Of a stretch of 64,000 bases of DNA, positions 39,414 through 47,849 are shown piece by piece. The notes beneath the pieces were generated by a model. It did not search any database. It worked only from the letters and a program-made list of their open reading frames with translations, and was not told the origin of the DNA. The DNA comes from Sporosarcina sp. FSL K6-3457 (GTDB taxonomy: Bacteria; Bacillota; Bacilli; Bacillales_A; Planococcaceae). The DNA is taken from NCBI RefSeq assembly GCF_038007285.1, contig NZ_JBBOWX010000001.1:1691501-1755500 (forward strand), given 5' to 3'. A program made the translations under genes and the position numbers. Each line of letters begins with the position of its first letter. Position 1 is the first letter of the stretch.

Positions 39414-40169
39414 ATGAAGTTTGAAGAATTTAATGGACAAACGGTCTTTATAACGGGGGCTGCTTCTGGGATTGGTCAAGCACAAGCGATTGCATTTCTA
39501 GACAATGGGGCAAATGTTTTTGCGTTTGATCGGCAAGAGGAAGGACTCCAGTTGTTAAAAGAGCAGTACGGTACACGTTTTGCTTATGCTGTTGGGAATG
39601 TCAGCAATCGCGATGATGTCAAACAAGCGGTAGATCAGGCACTTTCGATGTTTCAACATATCGATATTCTATTGAATACGGCTGGTATTTTAGATGGCTT
39701 TGCTAAGACATTAGAAACGGATGAAGCGTTGTGGGACCGTATTATGGATACGAATGTAAAAGGCATGTATGTTGTCACGAATGCGATTTTACCCTCTATG
39801 CTACAACGAAAATCTGGGGTCATTGTGAATATGGCATCGATTGCCGGACTGGTTGCAGGTGGGGGAGGCGCGGCTTATACAGCCTCTAAGCATGCCGTTA
39901 TTGGCTATACGAAACAGACCGATGCTGATTATTGTCGCGCGGGGATTCGTGTCAATGCGATTGCACCAGGCGCCATCCAAACACCGATGAACAAAGCCGA
40001 TTTTGAAGGTGATGGCGAAATGGCGAAGTGGGTTGCTGCAGAAACCCCGGCAGGACGATGGGCGCAACCAAGTGAAGTAGCGGGCTTAACCTTGTACTTG
40101 GCAAGTCAAGCAGCTGATTATATTCACGGTACAGTGATCCCAATGGATGGCGGTTGGATTGCGAAGTAA
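39414..40169 (+). CDS. Short-chain dehydrogenase/reductase (FabG-like)
   Basis: A 251-aa classical SDR. The ATG of MKFEEFNGQTVFITG is chosen because ATGGAGGAAAA lies before it. The cofactor motif is TGAASGIGQ near 16, the structural motif NTAG near 92, and the catalytic Ser/Tyr/Lys in MASIAG and YTASKHAV near 157. It ends IHGTVIPMDGGW. In FabG-type enzymes the NADPH preference and substrate vary widely, so the substrate is not assigned. Between the DUF2829 gene and the queT leader; no operon partner. Confidence 0.88.
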   Translation: MKFEEFNGQTVFITGAASGIGQAQAIAFLDNGANVFAFDRQEEGLQLLKEQYGTRFAYAVGNVSNRDDVKQAVDQALSMFQHIDILLNTAGILDGFAKTLETDEALWDRIMDTNVKGMYVVTNAILPSMLQRKSGVIVNMASIAGLVAGGGGAAYTASKHAVIGYTKQTDADYCRAGIRVNAIAPGAIQTPMNKADFEGDGEMAKWVAAETPAGRWAQPSEVAGLTLYLASQAADYIHGTVIPMDGGWIAK

Positions 40170-40204
40170 GCCATATTCAAAAGTAGAGCTTTCTGTTATA
40201 CTAG

Positions 40205-40317
40205 GCAAGCATGCAAATTTTGCTTGCACTACGGCACTTCGGACTGAGTAACGACTCATCCTTCCTTTGGCCGTAGTTATGACTAAAATAGCCTTAGCTA
40301 TTTTACAAAGGAGAAAT
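40205..40317 (+). promoter_or_regulatory. preQ1-II-like riboswitch candidate before queT
   Basis: A first hairpin GCAAGC/GCTTGC (from 40205) precedes stem ACTACGGC (40228-40235)/GCCGTAGT (40270-40277). The loop contains a small GAGT/ACTC hairpin and ends with TCCTTTG (40263-40269). That heptamer is the exact complement of CAAAGGA (40306-40312), the queT Shine-Dalgarno. Between them is a hairpin AAAATAGC/GCTATTTT. This H-type pseudoknot with an embedded hairpin that hides the ribosome binding site matches the layout of preQ1-II (COG4708) riboswitches, which sit before the same gene family. Sequence identity to that class was not tested. Confidence 0.6.
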
Positions 40318-40322
40318 GTCAA

Positions 40323-40832
40323 TTGAATATGTCAACGCTCAAAAGTTCACCACGCATTGCCGTGAGTGAACTCGCCAAAATCGCACTGGTTGCTGCATTG
40401 TATGTCGTTGTGACGACGGTACTAGCAGTCATTAGTTTTGGTGCCATCCAACTCCGCTTGTCGGAAATGTTTAACTACCTCGCCTTGTACCACAAACGCT
40501 ATGTCGTTGCGGTTACAGCAGGCGTCGTCATCGCCAATTTTATGTCGCCTACTTGGTTTCTCGACGTGCCAATTGGTGGAATTTCGACCCTACTCGTTTT
40601 ATTGCTTTGCCGATATATGACGAGAAACATCAAGAATGATGTGCTGAAAATAGGGATTACGGCTATCATTTTTGCTTTATCCATGTTTACGGTTGCTGGA
40701 CAATTAACGTTTCTATTTGGACTTCCTTTCTGGCCTACTTATTTCACAGTCGGTCTTGGGGAATTGTTGTCGATGACAGTTGGTGGAATGATATTCCGTT
40801 CATTGCGCAAGAAAATAGACTTTATTTCATAA
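40323..40832 (+). CDS. queT: Queuosine precursor transporter QueT
   Basis: A 169-aa ECF-type S component with about five or six membrane helices. QueT (COG4708) motifs include LVAALYVVVTTVLAVISFGAIQ, LRLSEMFNYLA, WFLDVPIGG, STLLVLLLCR and YFTVGLGELLSM. It imports preQ1 or a related 7-deazaguanine with a shared ECF module. The start is TTG, 10 bp after AAGGAG; the first ATG is six bases further and poorly spaced. The leader pseudoknot suggests translational control by preQ1. Confidence 0.88.
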   Translation: MNMSTLKSSPRIAVSELAKIALVAALYVVVTTVLAVISFGAIQLRLSEMFNYLALYHKRYVVAVTAGVVIANFMSPTWFLDVPIGGISTLLVLLLCRYMTRNIKNDVLKIGITAIIFALSMFTVAGQLTFLFGLPFWPTYFTVGLGELLSMTVGGMIFRSLRKKIDFIS

Positions 40833-40852
40833 ATATAGTGAATAGATAGATG

Positions 40853-40889
40853 AAACCTCTCCTGGCAGTTAGTTAGGGGAGGTTTTTTT
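40853..40889 (+). terminator. Terminator after queT
   Basis: Stem AACCTCTCC/GGGGAGGTT followed by seven T. Confidence 0.8.
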
Positions 40890-40938
40890 GGATGGCTATA
40901 ATGCGAGTGTGAGCAGCGCATGCTAGCTGGGAAAATGT

Positions 40939-41229
40939 TTATACATGCTCCATGCTGCTGGATTCACTAGACGATTGCTTATCATCGACTAACGTAACGC
41001 GAAGACCAAGTGCGTGCGAAACCCTTTCCAACGTGTCGAGGCGTGGAATGGTATGCTCTTTTTCTAATCGTGCAATGGCAGCTTGCTTTAATCCAGAGCG
41101 ATTGGCTACTTCAAGTTGAGTTAAACCAAGCTCTAATCGCCGTTGTATGAGTTGAGCAATGATTTCAATTTCATGAACTTCAATAGGGTCTAAAGCGGTT
41201 ATTTGTTTTTTATAGTCAGCCCACTTCAT
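40939..41229 (-). CDS. XRE-family helix-turn-helix regulator, antitoxin-like
   Basis: A 96-aa protein with an HTH_3 domain in about residues 25-80 (LIQRRLELGLTQLEVANRSG, AAIARLEKEHTIPRLDTLER, and ALGLRVTLV). The N-terminal helix ITALDPIEVHEIEIIAQLI is typical of HigA-like antitoxins, but no toxin gene is adjacent on either side. It may be an orphan antitoxin or a simple repressor. AGGAGGA precedes the ATG. Confidence 0.82.
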   Translation of the reverse strand: MKWADYKKQITALDPIEVHEIEIIAQLIQRRLELGLTQLEVANRSGLKQAAIARLEKEHTIPRLDTLERVSHALGLRVTLVDDKQSSSESSSMEHV

Positions 41230-41440
41230 GTAAATCCTCCTCCTGCGTTTATATCTATTCTTCCACTGTAGTTTTTCTTAATGAATGTCGTAATACATAA
41301 TAAATTTGATAACACTTTCGTTACAATTATAACGAATATGTTATTAGGAAACAACGTATCATAGAAATCGTCACTGGATAGGCTATACTTATTTGGTATA
41401 GAAAAATCAACATCAACTAATGACAAATGAGGCTAACCAC

Positions 41441-42835
41441 ATGAGCGAAAGAAGTTTTGAAGACTATCAGTTAAGCAATGAAATAACACGAGCCCTTGCT
41501 TTATTAAAATATGAAACGCCAACAGAGGTTCAACGTGAAGTCATACCAAGAGCCTTAGACAAACAGGATCTTATCGTGCAATCTCAAACGGGCAGTGGCA
41601 AGACGGCGGCATTTGGTATCCCACTTTGTGAAATGATTGATTGGGAGGGGCAAAATCCACAAGCAGTGATTCTGACACCTACTCGGGAGCTTGCTGTTCA
41701 AGTGCGAGACGATGTAGCAGCTATCGGGCGAGTGAAAGGAATTAGAACGATGGCGGTTTACGGCAAAGAATCTTTTGCACAACAACAGGAAGAATTGGAA
41801 CGGAAAACGCATATTGTTGTCGGTACACCCGGGCGTGTAAGGGACCATATTGACAAAGAAACAGTCATTGTAGATGACATAAAGTATTTGATCATAGATG
41901 AAGCAGATGAAATGCTTAGTATGGGTTTTGCTGCTCAAGTAGAAGCGATTATTGAAAAACTTCCTACCACTAGAGTAACGATGATCTTTTCCGCTACATG
42001 GCCTACAACTGTTGAAAATCTTTGCAATAAATATATGGACGATCCCATAACTATCCACATTGCATCTACTGGAATCACGACGAGTGCGATTGACCATAGC
42101 GTGATTAAAGTGAAAGAAACAGGAAAAATGGCATTGCTGAAAAATGTTATTGGTATTGAAAAGCCTGCTAGCTGTATCATCTTCTGCAAAACGAAAAGAC
42201 AAGTTGACACTGTGTTTGCAGAGTTGGAGAAATCCAGCTATTCCTGTGAAAAAATCCACGGTGGAATTGCCCAAGAAGTTCGATTTGCGGTTATGGATGG
42301 CTTCAAAAGGGGTAATTTCCGCTATCTCGTGGCGACCGATGTGGCAGCGAGGGGAATCGATGTAGAGCATATTTCACTAGTCATCAACTATGATGTTCCA
42401 ACGGAAAAGGAGAGCTATGTCCACCGAACTGGCAGAACCGGTCGTGCGGGTAAAAAAGGAAAGGCGATTACGTTTGCAACACCAGCTGACAGCGAGGCCC
42501 TTTCAACAATTGAAACATACATTGGCTTTGAGATACCTGTAAGGGAAGCACTAGCGCAGCAGAAAGTAGCTGGTCGTGAGGGAGTCAAAAATAATAATAT
42601 GATGAAGCTCCATTTCAACGGTGGAAAAAAGAAGAAGCTTCGGGCTGTAGATTTTGTTGGAACGATCGCGAATATCCCTGGAGTAACAGCAGATGATATT
42701 GGTGTGATTACCATAGAGGATAGTTTGACTTATATTGAAATGCTGAATGGTAAAGGTTTATTGGTTTTGCAGGCGATGAAGGAGACTACTATTAAGGGGA
42801 AGAAGCTTATAGTTAGCAAGGCGGTTAAAGGCTAA
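41441..42835 (+). CDS. dbpA: DEAD-box RNA helicase DbpA (YxiN-type)
   Basis: A 464-aa helicase from the ATG of [15 protein letters not shown]; an ATG 21 bases upstream has no ribosome binding site. The Q motif precedes Walker A SQTGSGKT near 47, then [12 protein letters not shown] near 152, FSATWP, and the C-terminal helicase motifs [11 protein letters not shown] and HRTGRTGR. A DbpA RNA-binding domain (about 388-464, [15 protein letters not shown]) targets 23S rRNA hairpin 92, giving a role in 50S subunit assembly. Last core-type gene before the defence island. Confidence 0.93.
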   Translation: MSERSFEDYQLSNEITRALALLKYETPTEVQREVIPRALDKQDLIVQSQTGSGKTAAFGIPLCEMIDWEGQNPQAVILTPTRELAVQVRDDVAAIGRVKGIRTMAVYGKESFAQQQEELERKTHIVVGTPGRVRDHIDKETVIVDDIKYLIIDEADEMLSMGFAAQVEAIIEKLPTTRVTMIFSATWPTTVENLCNKYMDDPITIHIASTGITTSAIDHSVIKVKETGKMALLKNVIGIEKPASCIIFCKTKRQVDTVFAELEKSSYSCEKIHGGIAQEVRFAVMDGFKRGNFRYLVATDVAARGIDVEHISLVINYDVPTEKESYVHRTGRTGRAGKKGKAITFATPADSEALSTIETYIGFEIPVREALAQQKVAGREGVKNNNMMKLHFNGGKKKKLRAVDFVGTIANIPGVTADDIGVITIEDSLTYIEMLNGKGLLVLQAMKETTIKGKKLIVSKAVKG

Positions 42836-42840
42836 AGTAA

Positions 42841-43017
42841 TCAAGCGATATCGAAGTAAATAAAAGATTGCCAAGCAGGCTGTCCGATTCGGATGGTCAA
42901 TTTAAAGATTGTATTTTTAGAGGAGAGTCTACCAATTATAGTGAAACAATCTCTTCTGCATGGAGGAATGATAATATCTGTTTTAGAAATGCGGGTGCAG
43001 AATTTCCTTTAATTTAG
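42841..43017 (+). pseudogene. FRG-domain gene remnant
   Basis: A 58-codon open frame without a good start carries FKDCIFRGESTNYSETISSA, followed by WRNDNICFRNAGAEFPLI and a stop. The FRG motif followed about ten residues later by S..WR is the hallmark start of FRG domains, found in many accessory and defence proteins. The rest of the domain is absent. This marks the left edge of the accessory region. Confidence 0.5.
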
Positions 43018-43071
43018 GATGCCAGGTTCTAATGCGATTTCGCTATGATATAATTACTTTAGGGTGATTAT

Positions 43072-44016
43072 ATGAATTTATGGGAAGCTTACGATGAAAT
43101 TAACGAGTATTTAAAAGAAACATTGTTAACCATTCCTCCTTACCCTTCTGTTTCTGGAAATAAGGTGCAAGAATTATTGAATTGCTTGCGAAACCCAGAT
43201 CCAGCTTGGGGAGGTTTAGAAGGAGAAACATTAAGGATGGTAATAAACCCATGGCAAAGAGCATATCAGAATGAATATAGATTTAAACCATCAAAAATAT
43301 TTAATGATTCTATGAATGTGATTGAAAGTGCTACGTATGATTTAATGATTGGCAACTCCATATCTTCATATCTAAGTTTAGTTCCTACTGTGGAAGCGAT
43401 TTTAAGAAAATGGGCAGAGGAAAAGTCTAGTGAAATAAAATCAATTAATAAAGATGGTAACTTTAGTATATTTGTCTTTGAAAAACATTTAGTTCAATAT
43501 CTAAAAGATAAAAACAAGGTAAGGGTATCTAATCCGAAATTTCAGAAATGGATTAGCAATCAAATTCGATATTTTGATTATATAATAAAAAAAGTGTTTT
43601 ACCTTAGATTTGAAAACTCAGAAAAGGGTGTAGAGAAGGATTTTAATAGGAATAGGACATTACATCTTTTGGATAATATCAATGAACCAGATGTTATAAG
43701 AGATAATAATACAAGAATTCTTTTATTATTAGATGTTATAGCCGAGTTATATTTGTCGTTAGATGATGACCTTTACCTTAAAAATACTTTTAATTGTAAT
43801 CATGAAGATAATATTGATTTTAACTTAAGATGGAAGATTTATCATAAAAGCGCAGTAGAAGCCATACGTTTTACAGATATGAATATAATTAGATTTGCAT
43901 TTTTAGAGAAAGATAAGGAAGTATCATTGACAGATGATAAAAAACTGTACTTTATAAATCAGAAAAACTTGCAGATAGATGTTTTAACTAAGCCGTCCGT
44001 TCCTCAAAAAGATTAG
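43072..44016 (+). CDS. Uncharacterised protein with a HEPN-type RNxxxH motif
   Basis: A 314-aa protein of no recognised family. It is mostly helical and AT-rich in codon use. Residues about 195-205 read DFNRNRTLHLLD, fitting RNxxxH, the catalytic motif of HEPN ribonucleases, and are followed by a long helix LLLLDVIAELYLSLDD. Before it come NPDPAWGGLEGETLRMVI and SYLSLVPTVEAILRKWAEE. A GTG/ATTAT spacer places AGGGTG before the ATG. It precedes a second RNxxxH protein by 165 bp. An RNase abortive-infection role is inferred from motif and context only. Confidence 0.6.
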   Translation: MNLWEAYDEINEYLKETLLTIPPYPSVSGNKVQELLNCLRNPDPAWGGLEGETLRMVINPWQRAYQNEYRFKPSKIFNDSMNVIESATYDLMIGNSISSYLSLVPTVEAILRKWAEEKSSEIKSINKDGNFSIFVFEKHLVQYLKDKNKVRVSNPKFQKWISNQIRYFDYIIKKVFYLRFENSEKGVEKDFNRNRTLHLLDNINEPDVIRDNNTRILLLLDVIAELYLSLDDDLYLKNTFNCNHEDNIDFNLRWKIYHKSAVEAIRFTDMNIIRFAFLEKDKEVSLTDDKKLYFINQKNLQIDVLTKPSVPQKD

Positions 44017-44181
44017 TGGGAAATATCTGTAATCACACAGGTTTTATTAAAAAATAGACAAATAGATTGAAGAAATTACTGTGGAGAGTGAAATCTCTAT
44101 AGTTTTTTCATTTGTCTTTCTATAATTATTAAAAAGTCATAAGGTGGATCACATTTCTAATTCGTAATAACGTGAGAGCAA

Positions 44182-45111
44182 GTGGACATATCTACACAAA
44201 TCATCTTTATCAGAACTAATGAATTGGTATATTGGATTTATTATGATTATTTGAAGGGGATGTACATAGTGTATATTCAATTAGCAAATGTAGATAGTAA
44301 AGATAAGGACCGTCATATTGAGATAATAAGAGATATAACAGAAGAAGAGGTTTCAGAGTTAAAGTCTTATTTTTTGCCAGCTACTCAATATAAATATATT
44401 AAAGAGATATATTCAATGGGAGTATCTAATGGAAAGGAGCTATTGGATTTTTTAAATTCAGTTTATATAAATGATAAGTTTATACTTGATTTAACTGGAT
44501 CCGAAATTTACTTAAAAGGAAATAGGTTGCTTGCTAATTATTGCTTGTTCATTGGGATGTTCATAGACTATGTTGAGAAAGCATTATCTAAATATGGTAA
44601 GGAAAAGGTAAATCATTTTCAAGAATACTGCAGTTATTTATATGATTCAGAATTTGAATATAGATTTATAGCTCGTTTGAGAAACTTTATAGCGCATTAC
44701 TCGTTTCCGTTATCTGTATATACGAATAATTATTACGGGAAAAAGTTAGAGATGAGTAGAAAGCAATTACTTGGGTTTAAAAAGTGGAATACTGTAAAAA
44801 GAGATATTGAAGAATTAAGTGAAACTATAGATTTTAGAGCATATATTACTCCTATGAATGTTAACTTGACTGCATTGTTATTGTACATACAACATCTATT
44901 AGCGCCAGAAGTTGTTAAAAGTCTTAATAAGTTTACAGAGTTCCAACAGAAAAATAAAGTTGTTTCACCTGCAATAATTAAATTTATCGATCTGGAGGCT
45001 TTTAAGCGTGGGGATATAAAAATGGAGCCGATTGTACTTAATCCTGTATTTGACTTTTTAAAGGAAATTGAGAACAATCCAAAAGTCAATATTAAAATAA
45101 ACTATTTATAA
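44182..45111 (+). CDS. Uncharacterised protein with a HEPN-type RNxxxH motif
   Basis: A 309-aa protein from GTG (weak GAGAG site; a later ATG at 44261 has a poorly spaced site). Residues about 172-182 read ARLRNFIAHYSF, again RNxxxH, within a helical region (KGNRLLANYCLFIGMFIDYVEKAL before, QLLGFKKWNTVKRDIEEL after). The family is not recognised. No membrane segment. It lies next to the similar-sized RNxxxH gene upstream, and the two may work together or be independent abortive-infection genes. Confidence 0.6.
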   Translation: MDISTQIIFIRTNELVYWIYYDYLKGMYIVYIQLANVDSKDKDRHIEIIRDITEEEVSELKSYFLPATQYKYIKEIYSMGVSNGKELLDFLNSVYINDKFILDLTGSEIYLKGNRLLANYCLFIGMFIDYVEKALSKYGKEKVNHFQEYCSYLYDSEFEYRFIARLRNFIAHYSFPLSVYTNNYYGKKLEMSRKQLLGFKKWNTVKRDIEELSETIDFRAYITPMNVNLTALLLYIQHLLAPEVVKSLNKFTEFQQKNKVVSPAIIKFIDLEAFKRGDIKMEPIVLNPVFDFLKEIENNPKVNIKINYL

Positions 45112-45261
45112 TTAATTTCTAGGTGCCATTTTAAAAAATAACTAAGAATGTTTAATCGTTCATGATTGTTTCACTCACAGGTACCTTTTTTATTATATTA
45201 GCAATTGTTATCACAAACCCAAATAGTAACGGCAGTTACCTTTAGCTTTTCTTATAAATTT

Positions 45262-45611
45262 GAGTGTCAGTGGTCAAGTCCTAAAAAATGGACACGAAAC
45301 AATTGCTTAAATTGTGCCACTAAGCACTCTTAAAATACGTAGCTAAAAGATACTGGTGATAAATAACCAAGTCTTTTCTGGCTACGTTTTTCCGCGTGAA
45401 TTGTTGCGTATTTTGGTAAATCTGTCATCAGCTGCTCCACGTAAAGCAAAGGAAAAAGAAACCGCAACGGAAATTCGGCTTTTAAGTGAGAGGAAAAAAA
45501 TTCAATCATAGAGTTGTCGTTCCCTTGATGTAATGAATTTCTTTTCCCTATATTGATTACAATTGCCATAATTCTCACCCATTTGTAAACATGATAATTC
45601 GATTGTATCAT
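45262..45611 (-). mobile_element. IS3-family insertion sequence remnant (3' end of transposase)
   Basis: On the minus strand a frame reads DNSMIEFFSSHLKAEFPLRF, then AEKRSQKRLGYLSPVSFSY. These correspond to the DDE-type IS3 OrfB end (DN..IE.FF..LK.E..., EKR...LGYLSPV.F). The upstream catalytic domain and OrfA are missing, and the conserved residues are partly degraded. An end-like AAGTCCTAAAAAATGGACA lies at 45274-45292. The remaining bases between 45112 and 45807 show nothing more. Confidence 0.78.
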
Positions 45612-45807
45612 TATTCAACTTTTCTAAATGGTTAATTTGGTATAATGGGGGTTGTTAGGAAACTAGGTTTTGAGAAGGGGGAAACATAAAAAGCGTAATC
45701 GAACAAAGATAGAAAAACAACATTGGGTTGAAAACTTTATTTTGTTATTCTTTATCTAGTTTGATTAAATGGTAATGTGAAGGAAGCACCACAAAGGGAG
45801 GTATGTT

Positions 45808-46707
45808 ATGGATCAGCAGTTGTTAGAAGAACTTTTAACTAAAAACGAATCTGAAATGCTTGATTTCAAAGCAACACTTTATCGCAAAGAACAATACGAA
45901 GCATTACTCAAAGATATATTAGGCATGGCAAATGCCAACGTACTTGGATCACGCTATATAGTGATGGGTGTGAAACAATATACCACAGGTGAAAGTAACA
46001 TAATTGGGGTTTCGGGAGAAGCTATAGACTCTTCTACGTTTCAACAACTAGTACTTGAAAATATTGAACCTGCTTTACAAAGTGAACTACATTATTTTAC
46101 GTTTCAAGAAAAGCAGTTGGCCGTACTTGAAGTTGTTACACCTGAAGAGCAACCTTACATGTTAAAAAAGCAGTATGGAAAATTACATATCGGGACTTGT
46201 TATGTCCGTAAAGGAGCAACAAATGGTTATGCACTTCGTACTGACTTTGATCGATTTTATATGAAACGGCCTTTTGAAATACGAATTTTGCATCCTATGT
46301 TGCGTGCCGTTGATTCGGATAGTGGTTGTGCGTCATTGGAATGTTCATTTCGAAACTTAACCGAATTTCCGGTTACAATTCATCGTGGATTTCTTGAGGT
46401 AAATGGGCATGAAGGTATCCGCTCACGACATCTTCTTTCTGGGTATGGAAGAGATATTCCCGGTGCCGATTACCGATTATACCTCGCACCTAAAACTGAA
46501 ATTTCAGGGGATTTTCAATTTGATTTTACATCTAGTGACTGTTTACGAATTGGATTGAACACAGATGGATATACAGGAGAGTCCTTGCAATTTACTTTAA
46601 CTCTTGTTGATACAACTAAAATCGAATATTCCATTACTCTCGATGATTGCGACGTATTTGCAAAAGGCGAATTTTTATGGAAAGTTCGGAAGCATGCAAA
46701 GCAATAA
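45808..46707 (+). CDS. AlbA_2/Schlafen-type putative DNA-binding protein
   Basis: A 299-aa protein with an AlbA_2 (Schlafen-type) domain in about residues 1-150: E..MLDFKATLY at the start, LLKDILGMANAN, YIVMGVKQYTTGE, the strand series ending YVRKGATNGYAL. The second half (160-299) looks like a beta-rich domain with no recognised family. AAAGGGAGG precedes the ATG. It sits between IS3 and IS21 remnants within the defence-rich region. AlbA_2 proteins can be regulators or nucleic-acid-directed effectors. Confidence 0.75.
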   Translation: MDQQLLEELLTKNESEMLDFKATLYRKEQYEALLKDILGMANANVLGSRYIVMGVKQYTTGESNIIGVSGEAIDSSTFQQLVLENIEPALQSELHYFTFQEKQLAVLEVVTPEEQPYMLKKQYGKLHIGTCYVRKGATNGYALRTDFDRFYMKRPFEIRILHPMLRAVDSDSGCASLECSFRNLTEFPVTIHRGFLEVNGHEGIRSRHLLSGYGRDIPGADYRLYLAPKTEISGDFQFDFTSSDCLRIGLNTDGYTGESLQFTLTLVDTTKIEYSITLDDCDVFAKGEFLWKVRKHAKQ

Positions 46708-46789
46708 TAATACACACTTTATTACAGAAGAAATCCTTATTATTTGCGTACGGTCGGGCAAATAGAAACGAGTGACTCCCTAGAATATT

Positions 46790-46998
46790 AAATTTCGATT
46801 CGTCTAATTCCTGATTTTACCTACGCCGGGGATTTAGTGTTAACAGCGGAATTCCAAGCGTATGTGAAAGATTAAAAGTTCCGTGTTCATTTATGTCGAA
46901 AAGCCGATCCTGAGTCAAAAGGAATGACAGAAAATGTAGTGAGATACATAAAGTGGAATTGTGCGGATAGTCGCATACTATCGTATCGACAACTATTT
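46790..46998 (+). mobile_element. IS21-family transposase (IstA) remnant
   Basis: A frame reads GDLVLTAEFQAYVKD, a stop, then KFRVHLCRKADPESKGMTEN followed by VVRYIKWN. The CRKADPESKGKVEN..VKYVK pattern is characteristic of IS21-like IstA proteins. Only about 60 codons survive with at least one internal stop. It directly precedes the next gene and may have brought that gene's 5' region. Confidence 0.72.
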
Positions 46999-47011
46999 GG
47001 GGGGAATAAAT

Positions 47012-47848
47012 ATAACTATTATATTTGACATTACAAGTTATGGAGGAGCAATCCAATTTATCACAGACTTTTCTGATGTAGATAAGAAATCAATAATGGG
47101 TTTTATAGATGCTAATCCTACAGATTGTGACGTTCATCATTTTATGGATACATTTAATGTGGAAATTGATAAGTTAGATGTTAGTAATATTGAAGCCATA
47201 ATATTGCATGTGACTTCTAATGATGATAATTGTGCTGCTATAAAGAAATATGGACTACTTAATTTACAACAAGCATTGACAGTTGAAACACCTTTAAGAA
47301 GGTATTTAATAGAATTCGGGATTGAATTTGATATATCTACCAAAGTCATGTGGTGTCAAGGTCACAGATTTGATATCACTTATGAAGTAAATTCAATTTC
47401 AAATGAGAAAGACCAAGAGTTGCTAAAAGATATTGCAAGAAAGATATATTTTGATCCACAAATAGATGGTTTTTTTAGTGTTAATGATTATTCTGAATAC
47501 GGAGGAGCAGTTCATGAACGGCCGGAATTACTTTTTAATCTAAAAGAGTTTTTCAAAGCTGAAACACTTGAGAATACTTGGAAGAATAATAAGGAAAAGA
47601 AGCATTTTGTGGTAAAGTATAAAGCATTACTCAGCCAAATTGCCTGGTACAGCTTCTATGAAAATGAGACTCAATACCAGGCTGATTGGGTTTCAAAAGA
47701 GTATCTTAAATTAGATTTAATAAAGAAAGCCCTGTATGTTGTATGGAATGTACATCATTATAAGCAATTACCCGAAATATACACCTATATGAGGACCGAG
47801 ACGATTATACCGTATAGTGATATCTTAGAGATTACCGATTACGAATGA
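47012..47848 (+). CDS. Uncharacterised protein with an ADP-ribosyltransferase-like HxT...GL pattern
   Basis: About 278 aa. The strongest ribosome binding site (TTGGGGGGA at 46996-47004) points to an ATA codon at 47012, giving [12 protein letters not shown]. The nearest standard in-frame starts (GTG 46961, TTG 46997) lie within the IS21 remnant and lack a site. Around residue 67 it reads [20 protein letters not shown] followed by LLNLQQAL. The layout H-V-T...N...I...GL recalls DarT/KptA-like ADP-ribosyltransferases, and further down is [12 protein letters not shown]. No family was recognised with certainty. It ends 4 bp before the truncated hsdR begins, which suggests it was inserted at the break. 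Confidence 0.5.
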   Translation: MTIIFDITSYGGAIQFITDFSDVDKKSIMGFIDANPTDCDVHHFMDTFNVEIDKLDVSNIEAIILHVTSNDDNCAAIKKYGLLNLQQALTVETPLRRYLIEFGIEFDISTKVMWCQGHRFDITYEVNSISNEKDQELLKDIARKIYFDPQIDGFFSVNDYSEYGGAVHERPELLFNLKEFFKAETLENTWKNNKEKKHFVVKYKALLSQIAWYSFYENETQYQADWVSKEYLKLDLIKKALYVVWNVHHYKQLPEIYTYMRTETIIPYSDILEITDYE

Positions 47849-47849
47849 T

